DNA of 64,000 bases from an uncultured Acetatifactor sp. (GCA_934436245.1 CAKSAM010000006.1:55284-119283); one strand, 5' to 3'. Shown: positions 34,150-44,656, counted from the first letter of the stretch. A program made the numbers and translations. The notes: a model not told the origin generated them from the letters alone.

Positions 34150-35266
34150 GCGGGAGGGACGCGCCAAAAGAGGAGAATTTACTACAGTACACGGTGTGAT
34201 CCAGACTCCTGTATTTATGAATGTGGGAACTGTGGCAGCCATCAAGGGAGCCGTATCCACGGCGGATCTGGAACAGATCGGTACCCAGGTGGAATTGTCC
34301 AATACGTATCATTTACATGTAAGACCGGGAGACCAGATCATCAAACAGATGGGAGGTCTTCATAAATTTATGTCCTGGAACAAGCCAATCCTGACGGATT
34401 CCGGCGGATTCCAGGTATTTTCCCTGGCAGGACTGCGCAAGATCAAGGAAGAAGGCGTTACCTTCCGTTCCCACATTGATGGTCACAAGATTTTTATGGG
34501 ACCGGAAGAGAGCATGCAGATCCAGTCCAACTTAGGCTCCACCATTGCCATGGCTTTTGATGAGTGTGCCCCCAGTAAGGCGGACCGTGCTTATGTGCAG
34601 AATTCCGTGGAACGCACCACCAGGTGGCTGCAGAGATGCCAGACAGAAATGAAACGCTTAAACAGCCTGGAAAACACGGTGAATCCCCATCAGTTATTGT
34701 TCGGCATCAATCAGGGTGCCATCTATGAAGATATCCGTATCGAGCATGCCAAACGGATCGCAGAGATGAATCTGGACGGTTATGCAGTGGGCGGACTTGC
34801 CGTAGGTGAGACCCACGAGGAGATGTATCACATTCTGGATGAGGTGGTACCGTATCTTCCAGTGGACAAGCCAACCTACCTTATGGGCGTGGGTACCCCG
34901 GCCAATATTCTGGAGGGCGTAGAGCGTGGCGTTGATTTCTTCGACTGCGTCTACCCTACGAGAAACGGACGTCACGGTCATTTATATACCAACCATGGCA
35001 AGATCAATCTGTTCAATGCAAAATACGAGCTGGACAGCAGACCGATTGAAGAAGGCTGCGGCTGTCCGGCCTGCCAGAGATATTCCAGAGCTTACATCCG
35101 TCATCTGTTAAAGGCGAAAGAAATGCTGGGAATGCGTCTGTGTGTATTGCATAACCTGTATTTCTATAATACGATGATGACCGAGATCCGGGATGCGCTG
35201 GATGCGGGTAATTTTGCGGCGTACAAAAAGCATAAACTGGATTCCATGGCAACACCCCTGGATTGA
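34133..35266 (+). CDS. tgt: tRNA-guanine(34) transglycosylase
   Basis: This enzyme exchanges guanine 34 of GUN-anticodon tRNAs for preQ1 in queuosine synthesis. It has 377 residues, a normal length. Visible are the substrate loop LTDSGGFQVFSLAGLR, the catalytic region FDCVYPTRNGRHG, and the zinc site CGCPACQRYSRAYIRHLL near residue 310. It is translationally coupled to the carboxypeptidase through a 17-base overlap and followed by yajC, a common tgt-yajC order in bacteria. Confidence 0.96.
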   Translation: MYRLIKREGRAKRGEFTTVHGVIQTPVFMNVGTVAAIKGAVSTADLEQIGTQVELSNTYHLHVRPGDQIIKQMGGLHKFMSWNKPILTDSGGFQVFSLAGLRKIKEEGVTFRSHIDGHKIFMGPEESMQIQSNLGSTIAMAFDECAPSKADRAYVQNSVERTTRWLQRCQTEMKRLNSLENTVNPHQLLFGINQGAIYEDIRIEHAKRIAEMNLDGYAVGGLAVGETHEEMYHILDEVVPYLPVDKPTYLMGVGTPANILEGVERGVDFFDCVYPTRNGRHGHLYTNHGKINLFNAKYELDSRPIEEGCGCPACQRYSRAYIRHLLKAKEMLGMRLCVLHNLYFYNTMMTEIRDALDAGNFAAYKKHKLDSMATPLD

Positions 35267-35318
35267 TTCGGACCGGTGGCAGTTTAGAGGAATTTCATAT
35301 AATTTTACGAGAAAAGAC

Positions 35319-35347
35319 TTGCCCCACAGGCTATTTTTGTGTATCAT
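35319..35347 (+). promoter_or_regulatory. Putative promoter of yajC
   Basis: TTGCCC (35319-35324), a 17-base spacer and TATCAT (35342-35347) lie in the 134-base tgt-yajC gap and would allow separate expression of yajC. Confidence 0.5.
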
Positions 35348-35400
35348 ACTTACTTGATGATAATGTTTTACAGGCGTAACACGCCGGAATGGAGGAACAA

Positions 35401-35724
35401 ATGGGTATTTTATTAACTGAGTCAGAGGCTGCTGCAGCAGGTTCCGGAACCAGCATGATCGTTATGCTTCTTGTATATGCAGTGTTGATCGGTGCAATGT
35501 GGTTTTTCTTCATGAGACCGCAGAAAAAGGAACAGAAGAGAGTAGCTGCAATGCTGTCTAACCTGGAGACAGGTGACTGCGTTCTGACCACTTCCGGTTT
35601 CTATGGTATTGTAATCGATATTACAGATGATACGGTTATCGTAGAGTTCGGTAACAATAAAAACTGCCGTATCCCTATGGAGAAATCTGCCATCAGCAAG
35701 GTTGAGAAGGCTGGAGAGAACTAA
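35401..35724 (+). CDS. yajC: Preprotein translocase subunit YajC
   Basis: A small membrane protein of 107 residues associated with SecDF at the translocon. One membrane segment (about 18-37) is followed by FFMRPQKKEQKR and then a cytoplasmic KOW-like part with LETGDCVLTTSGFYGIV. The ATG at 35401 was chosen for its GGAGG five bases upstream. secD and secF do not follow in this window; a terminator closes the gene. Confidence 0.93.
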   Translation: MGILLTESEAAAAGSGTSMIVMLLVYAVLIGAMWFFFMRPQKKEQKRVAAMLSNLETGDCVLTTSGFYGIVIDITDDTVIVEFGNNKNCRIPMEKSAISKVEKAGEN

Positions 35725-35733
35725 GAAGAAGTG

Positions 35734-35774
35734 AAAAAGGAGCAATGCCGGGGTAAGGTATTGCTCCTTTTTCT
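35734..35774 (+). terminator. Rho-independent terminator after yajC
   Basis: AAAAAGGAGCAAT (35734-35746) pairs with ATTGCTCCTTTTT (35760-35772). The T-rich 3' arm and tail make a strong terminator, probably working in both directions. Confidence 0.92.
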
Positions 35775-35809
35775 TGATTTATTTTAATGTTCAAAATTGT
35801 ATTTATGTT

Positions 35810-35829
35810 AATTTTCAATATTGAAATTT
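35810..35829. promoter_or_regulatory. A/T-rich palindrome upstream of leuB
   Basis: A perfect 14-base palindrome TTTCAATATTGAAA (35813-35826) with near-symmetric flanks sits about 85 bases before leuB. The AATTTTC half resembles one half of a CodY box, and CodY often controls branched-chain genes, but the full consensus is not met. It is likely an operator or part of the promoter; the binding protein is unknown. Confidence 0.4.
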
Positions 35830-35910
35830 CGATGTCCATAAGTTATTATGAAATAAGTATTTCCGACGGAAAATACAGGAAAACTCACAGGAAATGAGGG
35901 AAATAGTACA

Positions 35911-36993
35911 ATGGAATTGAATATCACATGTATCCCCGGAGACGGTATCGGACCTGAGATTGTCAGGGAGACGAAAAAAGTATTGGACAAAGTTGCAGAA
36001 AAATATGGTCATAAAATGATCTATAAAGATATTCTGATGGGAGGAGCGTCCATTGATGTCCATGGCGTGCCCCTTACCGAGGAGGCAATCGCTGATGCGA
36101 AAGCAGCGGATGCGGTGCTGATGGGATCCATCGGCGGTAATACCACCACCTCCCCCTGGTACAAGCTGCCTCCCGAGAAACGTCCTGAGGCAGGACTTCT
36201 GGCACTGCGCAAGGCGCTGAACCTGTTTGCCAACTTAAGACCTGCGGTGCTTTATGATGAACTGGCGGCGGCATGTCCCCTGAAGGAAGAGATCAGCAAG
36301 GCCGGATTTGACATGCTGATCATGAGAGAACTGACCGGCGGACTGTACTTCGGCGAGCGCAAGACCATCGAAGAGAACGGTGTGAGAAAAGCCATTGATA
36401 CCTTGACTTATGATGAGAACGAAATCCGCCGTATTGCCATCAAGGGCTTTGATATTGCCAGAAAGCGTAAGAAAAAGGTTACCAGTGTGGACAAGGCCAA
36501 CGTACTGGATTCTTCCAGACTGTGGAGAAAGGTCGTAGAGGAAGTGGCAAAGGACTACCCGGATGTCACTCTGGAGCATATGCTGGTAGACAACTGTGCC
36601 ATGCAGCTGGTAAAGGATCCGGCACAGTTTGATGTTATTTTGACGGAGAACATGTTCGGAGATATTCTTTCCGACGAGGCAAGCATGGTGACCGGTTCTA
36701 TCGGAATGCTGGCCAGTGCCAGCCTGAACGACACGAAATTCGGTCTGTATGAGCCCAGCCACGGTTCTGCACCGGATATTGCCGGAAAAGATATTGCGAA
36801 CCCTATTGCTACGGTACTCAGCGCTGCTATGATGCTCCGTTACAGCTTTGATCTGGATGAAGAAGCGGATGCCATTGAGGCGGCAGTAAAGAAAGTATTA
36901 CAGGACGGATACCGCACCATCGACATTATATCCGAAGGCTGCACACAGGTCGGCTGTACGGAAATGGGAACGCTGTTGGCGGAACGTATCTAA
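35911..36993 (+). CDS. leuB: 3-isopropylmalate dehydrogenase
   Basis: Oxidatively decarboxylates 3-isopropylmalate in leucine synthesis with NAD. The protein has 360 residues. [14 protein letters not shown] is the N-terminal signature, [12 protein letters not shown] the substrate-binding segment and [13 protein letters not shown] the central helix. The metal site shows [10 protein letters not shown] and [11 protein letters not shown], the NAD site [18 protein letters not shown]. First gene of leuB-ilvD-ilvB. leuC and leuD lie 25 kb further on, and leuA is not in the window. Confidence 0.96.
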   Translation: MELNITCIPGDGIGPEIVRETKKVLDKVAEKYGHKMIYKDILMGGASIDVHGVPLTEEAIADAKAADAVLMGSIGGNTTTSPWYKLPPEKRPEAGLLALRKALNLFANLRPAVLYDELAAACPLKEEISKAGFDMLIMRELTGGLYFGERKTIEENGVRKAIDTLTYDENEIRRIAIKGFDIARKRKKKVTSVDKANVLDSSRLWRKVVEEVAKDYPDVTLEHMLVDNCAMQLVKDPAQFDVILTENMFGDILSDEASMVTGSIGMLASASLNDTKFGLYEPSHGSAPDIAGKDIANPIATVLSAAMMLRYSFDLDEEADAIEAAVKKVLQDGYRTIDIISEGCTQVGCTEMGTLLAERI

Positions 36994-37086
36994 GGAATGA
37001 CACAGCCATAAAAAGCAGCAGAAACGATATGCAGCACATAGAAAGATATTGAAAGAGATAGTTAAAGAGAAAGAGAGATAAACAAT

Positions 37087-38763
37087 ATGAGAAGTGATTC
37101 CGTAAAGACAGGAACTGCCCAGGCACCCCACAGAAGTCTGTTCAATGCTCTGGGATTTACCGAGGAAGAGAGAAGACGTCCCATGATCGGTATCGTCAGC
37201 TCCTTCAATGAGATCGTACCCGGACATATGAATCTGGACAAGATCACTGAAGCAGTCAAAATGGGTGTTGCCATGGCAGGCGGAATGCCGGTGGTATTCC
37301 CCGCAATTGCCGTATGCGACGGTATTGCCATGGGACATGTGGGAATGAAGTATTCCCTGGTGACCAGAGACCTGATCGCCGACAGCACCGAGTGCATGGC
37401 TATGGCACACGGCTTTGACGGTCTGGTATGTATTCCCAACTGTGATAAGAACGTCCCCGGTCTGCTGATGGCAGCAGCCAGAGTAAATATTCCTACGATT
37501 TTTGTATCCGGAGGTCCCATGCTGGCCGGTCATGTACATGGACAGAAGAGAAGCCTGTCTTCCATGTTCGAGGCTGTAGGAAGTGTGGCAGCAGGTACCA
37601 TGACAATGGACGAACTGGCAGAGTTTGAAGAAAAAGTATGTCCTACCTGCGGTTCCTGTTCCGGTATGTATACTGCGAACTCCATGAACTGTCTGACCGA
37701 GGCGATTGGTATGGGACTTCGAGGCAACGGTACCATACCTGCCGTATATTCCGAGCGTATCCGCCTGGCAAAGCATGCCGGCATGAAGATCATGGAGCTG
37801 GTGGAGAAAAATATCCGTCCCAGAGACATCATGACCCCGGAAGCTTTCAGGAATGCCCTGACTGTGGATATGGCCCTGGGATGCTCTACCAATACCATGC
37901 TGCATCTGCCTGCTATTGCCAGAGAAGCAGGTGTGGAACTGAATCTGGAGATTGCCAACGAAATCTCTGCAAAGACGCCGAACCTGTGTCATCTGGCTCC
38001 GGCAGGTCCTACTTATATGGAAGACCTGAACGAAGCAGGCGGTGTCTATGCGGTAATGAATGAACTGTCCAAGAAGGGACTTTTGAATCTCGACTGCCTG
38101 ACCGCCAATGGTACGACCGTAGGAGAGAACATCAGGAATTGTGTCAACAAGAACCCGGAAGTCATCCGCCCTGTGGAGAATCCTTATTCCCAGACCGGCG
38201 GTATCGCCGTACTGAAGGGCAACCTGGCACCGGACAGCGGCGTGGTCAAGAGATCCGCAGTAGCACCGGAGATGCTGGTACATGAAGGTCCTGCCAGAGT
38301 ATTTGACTGTGAAGAGGATGCCATTGATGCCATCAAGTCCGGCAAAATCGTGGCAGGTGACGTGGTAGTGATCCGTTATGAAGGACCTAAGGGTGGCCCC
38401 GGCATGCGTGAAATGCTGAATCCCACCTCTGCCATTGCAGGCATGGGACTGGGCTCCAGCGTGGCACTGATCACCGACGGACGTTTCTCCGGAGCATCCC
38501 GTGGCGCTTCCATCGGACATGTCTCCCCGGAGGCTGCTGTAGGCGGCCCCATCGCACTGGTAGAAGAAGGCGATATCATCCGGATCAATATCCCGGAGAA
38601 CAAACTGGATGTACTGGTATCCGACGAAGAGCTGGCAGCCAGAAAAGCAAAATGGCAGCCCAGAGAGCCCAGGATCACCACAGGATACCTGGCAAGATAT
38701 CATGAGCTGGTGACCAGCGGCAACCGCGGTGCAGTACTGGAGGCACCTTCACAGAAGAACTAA
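37087..38763 (+). CDS. ilvD: Dihydroxy-acid dehydratase
   Basis: An iron-sulfur enzyme of 558 residues that dehydrates 2,3-dihydroxy acids in valine and isoleucine synthesis. Cluster and metal segments are visible: [15 protein letters not shown] and [19 protein letters not shown]. The C-terminal region has [15 protein letters not shown] and [11 protein letters not shown]. The start follows GAAAGAGAG. It is 93 bases after leuB and 32 bases before ilvB, in one operon. Confidence 0.97.
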   Translation: MRSDSVKTGTAQAPHRSLFNALGFTEEERRRPMIGIVSSFNEIVPGHMNLDKITEAVKMGVAMAGGMPVVFPAIAVCDGIAMGHVGMKYSLVTRDLIADSTECMAMAHGFDGLVCIPNCDKNVPGLLMAAARVNIPTIFVSGGPMLAGHVHGQKRSLSSMFEAVGSVAAGTMTMDELAEFEEKVCPTCGSCSGMYTANSMNCLTEAIGMGLRGNGTIPAVYSERIRLAKHAGMKIMELVEKNIRPRDIMTPEAFRNALTVDMALGCSTNTMLHLPAIAREAGVELNLEIANEISAKTPNLCHLAPAGPTYMEDLNEAGGVYAVMNELSKKGLLNLDCLTANGTTVGENIRNCVNKNPEVIRPVENPYSQTGGIAVLKGNLAPDSGVVKRSAVAPEMLVHEGPARVFDCEEDAIDAIKSGKIVAGDVVVIRYEGPKGGPGMREMLNPTSAIAGMGLGSSVALITDGRFSGASRGASIGHVSPEAAVGGPIALVEEGDIIRINIPENKLDVLVSDEELAARKAKWQPREPRITTGYLARYHELVTSGNRGAVLEAPSQKN

Positions 38764-38795
38764 GCAATCATTAAAATAACCGGAGGAACTTTGTG

Positions 38796-40475
38796 ATGCA
38801 GTTAACAGGATCAGAAATTCTGGTAGAATGCCTGAAAGAGCAGGGGGTAGACACCGTATTCGGCTACCCCGGTGGGGCAATACTTAATATCTATGATGCA
38901 CTTTACAAGCACAGTGGGGAGATCAATCATATTCTGACTTCCCATGAGCAGGGAGCAGCCCATGCAGCAGACGGCTATGCAAGAGCTACGGGAAAAGTAG
39001 GTGTCTGCATGGCCACCAGCGGTCCCGGTGCCACCAACCTGGTAACAGGTATTGCGACAGCGTATATGGACTCCGTACCGATGGTAGCGATCACCGCCAA
39101 CGTTACCTTACCTTTACTGGGTAAGGACAGCTTCCAGGAGGTGGATATTGCCGGTGTGACCATGCCCATTACAAAGCATGGCTATATTGTGAAAAATGTG
39201 GAGATCCTGGCTGATACCATCCGCAAGGCATTCCATATTGCCAGGAGCGGAAGACCCGGTCCTGTGTTGATCGATATCACGAAGGATGTGACGGCAGCCA
39301 CCTGTGAGTATACTCCTGTGACGATCCAGCCGGAGGAGAGAGTGACCCGTTACACCAGGGAAGAATTGATGCTGGCAGCAGAGATGATCCATAAGGCAAA
39401 GAAACCTTATATCTATCTGGGCGGTGGAGCCATCATTTCCGAGGCAAGTGCGGAGGTGGCAGAGTTCGCAGAGCTGATCGATGCACCGGTATGTGATACT
39501 CTGATGGGTAAGGGAGCCTTTGATGGAAAAAGTGAGCGCTATACCGGTATGATCGGTATGCATGGTACCAAGACTTCGAATCTGGGCGTCAGTGAGTGTG
39601 ATCTGCTGGTGGCACTGGGAGCAAGATTCTCCGACCGAGTGACCGGTAATCCGAAAAAATTTGCCGAGAATGCAAGAATCATCCAGCTGGATGTGGATGC
39701 AGCGGAGATCAATAAGAATATCCGCGTGGACGCTTCTCTGGTAGGAGATCTGAAGAAAACTCTGACAGAATTAAATGCCTGCCTGTCCAGACAGGAACAT
39801 CCGGAGTGGATGGCGCATATAAAAGAACTGAAGGAAAAATATCCGCTGAAATATGATGACGAGAATCTGTCCTGCCCTTACATCATGCAGGAGATCGACC
39901 GTGTGACAAACGGTGAGGCTATCATCACCACAGATGTAGGACAGCATCAGATGTGGGCGGCACAGTATTATCATTATACGAAGCCCCGCACCTTCCTGTC
40001 TTCCGGTGGCTTAGGCACCATGGGCTACGGCCTGGGAGCCTGCATCGGCGCACAGGTGGGACAGCAGGATAAGATCTGCATCAATATTGCCGGTGACGGA
40101 TGCTTCCGCATGAATATGAATGAACTGGCCACCGCCAGCCGTTACAACATTCCCATCATTCAGGTGGTGATCAACAACCACGTGCTGGGAATGGTAAGAC
40201 AGTGGCAGACTCTGTTCTACGGCAAGCGTTATTCCCAGACGGTGCTGAATGACAAGGTGGATTTCTGCAAGGTGGCAGAAGGCCTGGGATGCACGGCGAT
40301 CCGTGTGACCAAAAAGGAAGAAGTGGCTCCTGCAATTGAAAAAGCAATTGCCCTGAAGGCACCGGTGATGATCGAATGTATGATCCCGGAGGATGATAAG
40401 GTATTCCCTATGGTTCCGGCGGGAGCGCCTATCAGTGAAGTGTTTGACGGAGATGATTTGAAAAGGCAGTCCTGA
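38796..40475 (+). CDS. ilvB: Acetolactate synthase large subunit
   Basis: A TPP- and FAD-dependent enzyme making acetolactate or acetohydroxybutyrate. N-terminal VFGYPGGAILNIYDAL, catalytic Glu in TSHEQGAAHAADGYAR, and the TPP motif from GDGCFRMNMNELAT through to VVINN are visible. The protein has 559 residues. ATG 38796 follows GGAGG by nine bases; a GTG at 38793 is the only close alternative. No regulatory subunit gene (ilvN) lies beside it. Its stop codon overlaps the next start by one base. Confidence 0.94.
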   Translation: MQLTGSEILVECLKEQGVDTVFGYPGGAILNIYDALYKHSGEINHILTSHEQGAAHAADGYARATGKVGVCMATSGPGATNLVTGIATAYMDSVPMVAITANVTLPLLGKDSFQEVDIAGVTMPITKHGYIVKNVEILADTIRKAFHIARSGRPGPVLIDITKDVTAATCEYTPVTIQPEERVTRYTREELMLAAEMIHKAKKPYIYLGGGAIISEASAEVAEFAELIDAPVCDTLMGKGAFDGKSERYTGMIGMHGTKTSNLGVSECDLLVALGARFSDRVTGNPKKFAENARIIQLDVDAAEINKNIRVDASLVGDLKKTLTELNACLSRQEHPEWMAHIKELKEKYPLKYDDENLSCPYIMQEIDRVTNGEAIITTDVGQHQMWAAQYYHYTKPRTFLSSGGLGTMGYGLGACIGAQVGQQDKICINIAGDGCFRMNMNELATASRYNIPIIQVVINNHVLGMVRQWQTLFYGKRYSQTVLNDKVDFCKVAEGLGCTAIRVTKKEEVAPAIEKAIALKAPVMIECMIPEDDKVFPMVPAGAPISEVFDGDDLKRQS

Positions 40476-41884
40476 TGAAAAGAACAACAAAAAAAGTATT
40501 TTTTGCAGTGCTGATGATGTTGCTGTTCCTTTTGGCAGTATACGTTGTCCTGGCATTTTACTATAGAGAGGGATTCTCTCTGAATACCTGGATCAACGGG
40601 GTCTACTGTACCGGAAAGACGGTAGAAGAAGTGAATTCGGAGCTTTTGTCACGTACAGAGGCTCCGAACATTGTAATCACAGACAAAACGGGGGAGACTT
40701 ATACGATTTCCCTGGCGGATGCAGATTATCGGGCGGATTATAGTAATGGGCTGGAAAAATACAGGCTGGAGCAGAATCCCTATCTGTGGGTGGATAATGT
40801 CCTGTTCCATTCCAGACGTACACTGGCTCCGGCAGTGACCGTAGATGAGGATTCACTTCGCAAAGCCTACAATGCTCTGGGATTCGTACAGACGGAACAG
40901 GAGAGAATAAAAGATTACAGCCTTACCAGGGATGCGGAGGGTGCCTATGTCTTCACAGACGGACTGAGCGGCCGCATTGATCTGGAGAAGGCTTTTTTGG
41001 CGTTAAAAGAAATCGTGGAGAATGGGCAGGAAACACTAAATCTGCAGGAGAGTGGATGTTACTATGAGATAACACCGGATGAGAGTCAAAAAGCCTTGCG
41101 GAATCTGTGGAAAGAGATCGAGAGATTTCAGACCTGTGATATTGTCTATTGCTTTGGTGAGGAAAGACATCCGTTGGCTGCGGCTGATTGTGCTTCTTTT
41201 CTGCAAAAAGAAGAGGGACTTCCCGTACAGGATGAGAAGGGAAGCTTTATTCTGGAGGAAGAGGCAGTAAAGGAGTATATAGAGAGGCTGGCAGAGGAAT
41301 ATGACGGCTATGGACGTACCAGACAGTTCCACAGCACCAGAGGCGATGTGATCACCATCGAAGGAGGCACCTACGGGAGCAAGCTGGATCAGAAAAAGGA
41401 AGTCAGATATCTGATGGAGCATCTATTGGATCCCGGCGTACATACAGGAACGTTACAGACACATATTCCGACCTATGAGAGAGAAGCGTTCTGTTATGGG
41501 AAAAACGATATCGGTGATACTTATATCGAAGTGGATATGACGCAGCAGAAAATGTACTATTATGAAAAAGGCGTATTGAAACTGGAGACGGAGATCGTGA
41601 CGGGCAATATGCGGCGCCGCATGGGAACGCCGGAAGGTGTCAATTTTGTCTATAATAAGCAGAAAAATCGTGTCTTACGGGGACCGGGGTATGCATCTCC
41701 TGTGAAATTCTGGATGCCTGTGAAGGGTGGCATCGGTATTCATGATGCCAGCTGGCGCAAGGAATTTGGTGGGGACATCTACCAGACTGCCGGTTCCCAC
41801 GGCTGTATCAATACACCGAAGGACAAAATGGAAGAACTGTTTGATTGCGTGCAGATCGGTACCCCTGTGGTAATGTTTTATTAG
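40475..41884 (+). CDS. L,D-transpeptidase (YkuD) with peptidoglycan-binding-like domains
   Basis: A protein of 469 residues. One membrane anchor (about 8-29) is followed by two related putative peptidoglycan-binding (PG_binding_4-like) regions and a C-terminal YkuD domain from about 345. The catalytic motif is complete: GIHDASWRKEF, then SHGCINTP with His442 and Cys444. It makes 3-3 cross-links or anchors proteins in the wall. Odd context: its start overlaps the ilvB stop by one base (TGATG), so it is translationally coupled to a branched-chain amino-acid gene. Confidence 0.92.
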   Translation: MKRTTKKVFFAVLMMLLFLLAVYVVLAFYYREGFSLNTWINGVYCTGKTVEEVNSELLSRTEAPNIVITDKTGETYTISLADADYRADYSNGLEKYRLEQNPYLWVDNVLFHSRRTLAPAVTVDEDSLRKAYNALGFVQTEQERIKDYSLTRDAEGAYVFTDGLSGRIDLEKAFLALKEIVENGQETLNLQESGCYYEITPDESQKALRNLWKEIERFQTCDIVYCFGEERHPLAAADCASFLQKEEGLPVQDEKGSFILEEEAVKEYIERLAEEYDGYGRTRQFHSTRGDVITIEGGTYGSKLDQKKEVRYLMEHLLDPGVHTGTLQTHIPTYEREAFCYGKNDIGDTYIEVDMTQQKMYYYEKGVLKLETEIVTGNMRRRMGTPEGVNFVYNKQKNRVLRGPGYASPVKFWMPVKGGIGIHDASWRKEFGGDIYQTAGSHGCINTPKDKMEELFDCVQIGTPVVMFY

Positions 41885-42037
41885 GGAATAGTAACAACGG
41901 TCCTTACAAATGCGAGCATTTGAAGTACCATTTTTGATATTTACGTATTCTAAATAGTTACTTTTCTATTAATACAGACATTTTCAGACAAATTGTCTTT
42001 GCCAGACGAACAAATTGAAAATAATTTAACAATGTAG

Positions 42038-42066
42038 TTGACTAAAGCAAATGAAAAGCTTATTCT
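42038..42066 (+). promoter_or_regulatory. Putative promoter of serC-serA
   Basis: TTGACT (42038-42043), a 17-base spacer and TATTCT (42061-42066) lie about 50 bases before serC in a 234-base gene-free stretch. The same stretch holds a small hairpin AAATGC-GA-GCATTT near 41907-41920, which may end the preceding transcript. Confidence 0.65.
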
Positions 42067-42118
42067 ATACCTATGTTTTTTACAAAAATTTAAGAAAATA
42101 TCGAGGAGGTCTTTGAAA

Positions 42119-43201
42119 ATGGCAAGAGTGTATAACTTTTCCGCAGGCCCTGCAGTACTCCCTGAGGAGGTATTACAGGAAGCAGCCGATGAAATGCTGG
42201 ATTATAGAGGAACCGGCATGTCCGTAATGGAGATGAGCCATCGATCTAAAGCCTATGATACGATCATTAAGGAAGCGGAAGCTGATCTCAGAGAACTGAT
42301 GAATATCCCGGACAATTACAAGGTACTGTTTTTACAGGGCGGTGCGAGTCAGCAGTTCGCTATGATCCCCATGAACCTGATGAAGAACCGTGTGGCAGAC
42401 TACATCGTAACCGGTCAGTGGGCAAAAAAAGCTTATCAGGAAGCTTCCCTGTACGGTAAGGCAAATAAGATCGCATCTTCTGAGGATAAGACTTTCTCTT
42501 ACATTCCTGATTGCTCTGATCTGCCTGTCAGTGAGGATGCAGATTATGTATACATATGTGAGAACAATACCATCTACGGTACGAAGTTCAAGACCCTGCC
42601 CAATACCAAGGGTAAGCCCCTGGTAGCAGATGTGTCCAGCTGCTTTTTGTCCGAGCCGGTAGATGTGACCAAGTACGGTGTGATCTATGGCGGCGTTCAG
42701 AAAAATATCGGACCTGCAGGTGTGGTGATCGTGATTATCAGAGAAGACCTGATCACCGAGGATGTACTGCCCGGCACACCCACCATGCTGCGTTACAAGA
42801 CTCATGCAGATGCGGATTCTCTGTACAATACTCCACCTGCATACGGCATCTATATCTGCGGCAAGGTATTCAAGTGGCTGAAGAAGATGGGCGGTCTGGA
42901 AGCAATGAAGGAGCGCAATGAGAAAAAGGCCAAGATCCTGTATGATTATCTGGACGAGAGCAAGCTGTTCAAGGGAACCGTACGCAAGGAAGACAGATCC
43001 CTGATGAACGTTCCGTTCATTACCGGAGATGAAGAACTGGATGCCAAGTTCGTTAAAGAAGCGAAAGAAGCCGGCTTCGAGAACCTGAAAGGCCATAGAA
43101 CTGTAGGCGGTATGAGAGCAAGTATCTACAATGCAATGCCTATTGAGGGTGTGGAGAAGCTCGTAGAGTTCATGAAGAAATTTGAGGCGGAGAATGCTTA
43201 A
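42119..43201 (+). CDS. serC: Phosphoserine aminotransferase
   Basis: A PLP enzyme converting 3-phosphohydroxypyruvate to phosphoserine. It has 360 residues. RVYNFSAGPAVLPEEVL begins the protein, FLQGGASQQFAMIPMNL and VADVSSCFLSEPVDV are substrate and cofactor segments, and the PLP lysine is in YGGVQKNIGPAG. The ATG at 42119 has GAGGAGG nine bases upstream; the frame extends upstream to a TTG, but that part covers the promoter. It is followed by serA 59 bases later. Confidence 0.96.
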   Translation: MARVYNFSAGPAVLPEEVLQEAADEMLDYRGTGMSVMEMSHRSKAYDTIIKEAEADLRELMNIPDNYKVLFLQGGASQQFAMIPMNLMKNRVADYIVTGQWAKKAYQEASLYGKANKIASSEDKTFSYIPDCSDLPVSEDADYVYICENNTIYGTKFKTLPNTKGKPLVADVSSCFLSEPVDVTKYGVIYGGVQKNIGPAGVVIVIIREDLITEDVLPGTPTMLRYKTHADADSLYNTPPAYGIYICGKVFKWLKKMGGLEAMKERNEKKAKILYDYLDESKLFKGTVRKEDRSLMNVPFITGDEELDAKFVKEAKEAGFENLKGHRTVGGMRASIYNAMPIEGVEKLVEFMKKFEAENA

Positions 43202-43260
43202 CTATTAACGATTTTGCGAAAGCGGCCTGAATCGTTGAAAAATGTAAGGAGGATATCAAT

Positions 43261-44424
43261 ATGTTTCAGATCAATTGCCTGAATCCCATTTCCAAAGTGG
43301 GACTGGATCGTCTGACAGCAGATTATAAAGTAACCGATAACATTAATGACGCAGAGGGTGTTCTGGTCCGCAGCGCTTCCATGCATGAGATGGAACTGCC
43401 GGAGAATCTTCTGGCTGTAGCCAGAGCCGGTGCCGGTGTGAACAATATTCCCCTGGATAAATGTGCGGAAAAAGGTATCGTGGTATTCAATACCCCCGGT
43501 GCCAATGCCAACGGCGTAAAGGAACTGGTAATTGCCGGTATGCTTTTAGCAGCCCGTGATGTGGTAGGCGGTATCGAATGGGTCAAGGCTTCCAAAGACA
43601 ACGCTGACATTGCCAAGGCGGCAGAAAAAGAAAAGAAGAAATTTGCCGGTACCGAAGTTATGGGTAAGAAACTGGGTGTTATCGGTCTGGGTGCCATCGG
43701 TGTTAAGGTGGCAAATACAGCAGTGAGCCTCGGTATGGAGGTTTACGGATATGACCCTTATGTATCTGTCAATGCAGCATGGAATTTGAGCCGTTCCGTA
43801 AAGCATGTGATGAACGTGGAAGAAATTTATGCAGATTGTGATTATATCACTGTTCATGTTCCTTTGATGGATTCCACCAAGGGCATGATCAACAAAGAAG
43901 CCATCGACAAGATGAAGGACGGTGTGATCCTGTTGAATTTTGCAAGAGATTTACTTGCGGATGAGGCAGATGTGCTGGAGGCATTAAAGAGCGGTAAGGT
44001 GGCACGTTATGTGTCCGATTTCCCGAATCCCACGACAGCAGGTCAGCCCGGCTGTATCGTGATCCCTCATCTGGGCGCCAGCACCGAGGAATCTGAGGAT
44101 AACTGTGCAAAGATGGCAGTGGAAGAACTGATGGATTACCTGGAGAATGGTAATATCCGCAACAGTGTCAATTATCCGGCATGTGACATGGGTGTATGCA
44201 GTCAGGCCGGCAGAATCGCAATCTTCCATAAAAATATAACCAATATGCTGAATCAGTTTACCGCAGTCATCGGTGAGAAGAACATCAATATCTCAGATAT
44301 GACCAACAAGTCCCGTGGCGAAGTGGCATATACCATGCTGGATATCGAAGATGCGGCAACACAGGATCTGGTAGAGGCTTTACAGAAGATCGACGGTGTC
44401 TTCCGCGTACGTATCGTAAAGTAA
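43261..44424 (+). CDS. serA: D-3-phosphoglycerate dehydrogenase
   Basis: First enzyme of serine synthesis. It has 387 residues. The catalytic domain shows ARAGAGVNNIPLDKC and NTPGANANGVKELV, the NAD site GVIGLGAIGVKVANTA, then NFARDLLADEADV and IPHLGASTEESEDNC. A C-terminal ACT domain (from about 318) suggests feedback by serine. The Arg (NFAR) and His (PHLG) of the D-2-hydroxyacid dehydrogenase triad are clear. The usual Glu segment is replaced by YVSDFPNP, a pattern I associate with this clostridial subgroup. RBS AGGAGG. Confidence 0.94.
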   Translation: MFQINCLNPISKVGLDRLTADYKVTDNINDAEGVLVRSASMHEMELPENLLAVARAGAGVNNIPLDKCAEKGIVVFNTPGANANGVKELVIAGMLLAARDVVGGIEWVKASKDNADIAKAAEKEKKKFAGTEVMGKKLGVIGLGAIGVKVANTAVSLGMEVYGYDPYVSVNAAWNLSRSVKHVMNVEEIYADCDYITVHVPLMDSTKGMINKEAIDKMKDGVILLNFARDLLADEADVLEALKSGKVARYVSDFPNPTTAGQPGCIVIPHLGASTEESEDNCAKMAVEELMDYLENGNIRNSVNYPACDMGVCSQAGRIAIFHKNITNMLNQFTAVIGEKNINISDMTNKSRGEVAYTMLDIEDAATQDLVEALQKIDGVFRVRIVK

Positions 44425-44454
44425 GGTGTCTGCCTCGAAAGCAGAAATAATATA

Positions 44455-44484
44455 CAGGCATCGGCTGTAAAAGGCCGGTGCCTG
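44455..44484 (+). terminator. Hairpin terminator after serA
   Basis: CAGGCATCGGC (44455-44465) pairs with GCCGGTGCCTG (44474-44484), with one G-U pair. Only three T residues follow, so termination may be partial. Confidence 0.7.
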
Positions 44485-44656
44485 CTTTACGTTTCCGGTG
44501 TAATGCCAAAAGCAGCGGAAACAGTGGTAAAATCAGAGTAAAATGTCAGAAACTTACAGACATTTTTCCGTAAAAGCGTTGTATGCTATGAAGGAATCTG
44601 CTATACTTGGCATGGATCAAAGACGTAAGCCACAAGAGAAAGAAGGAACAAAACAG

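Noticed and set aside
35810..35829. CodY binding site upstream of leuB
   Set aside because: Only one half fits the AATTTTC consensus. Kept as an unassigned palindrome.
36898..38703. Minus-strand open frame of 601 codons opposite ilvD
   Set aside because: It is a shadow of ilvD; the protein is rich in Cys, His and Ser without any domain, and the plus strand encodes a clear dehydratase.
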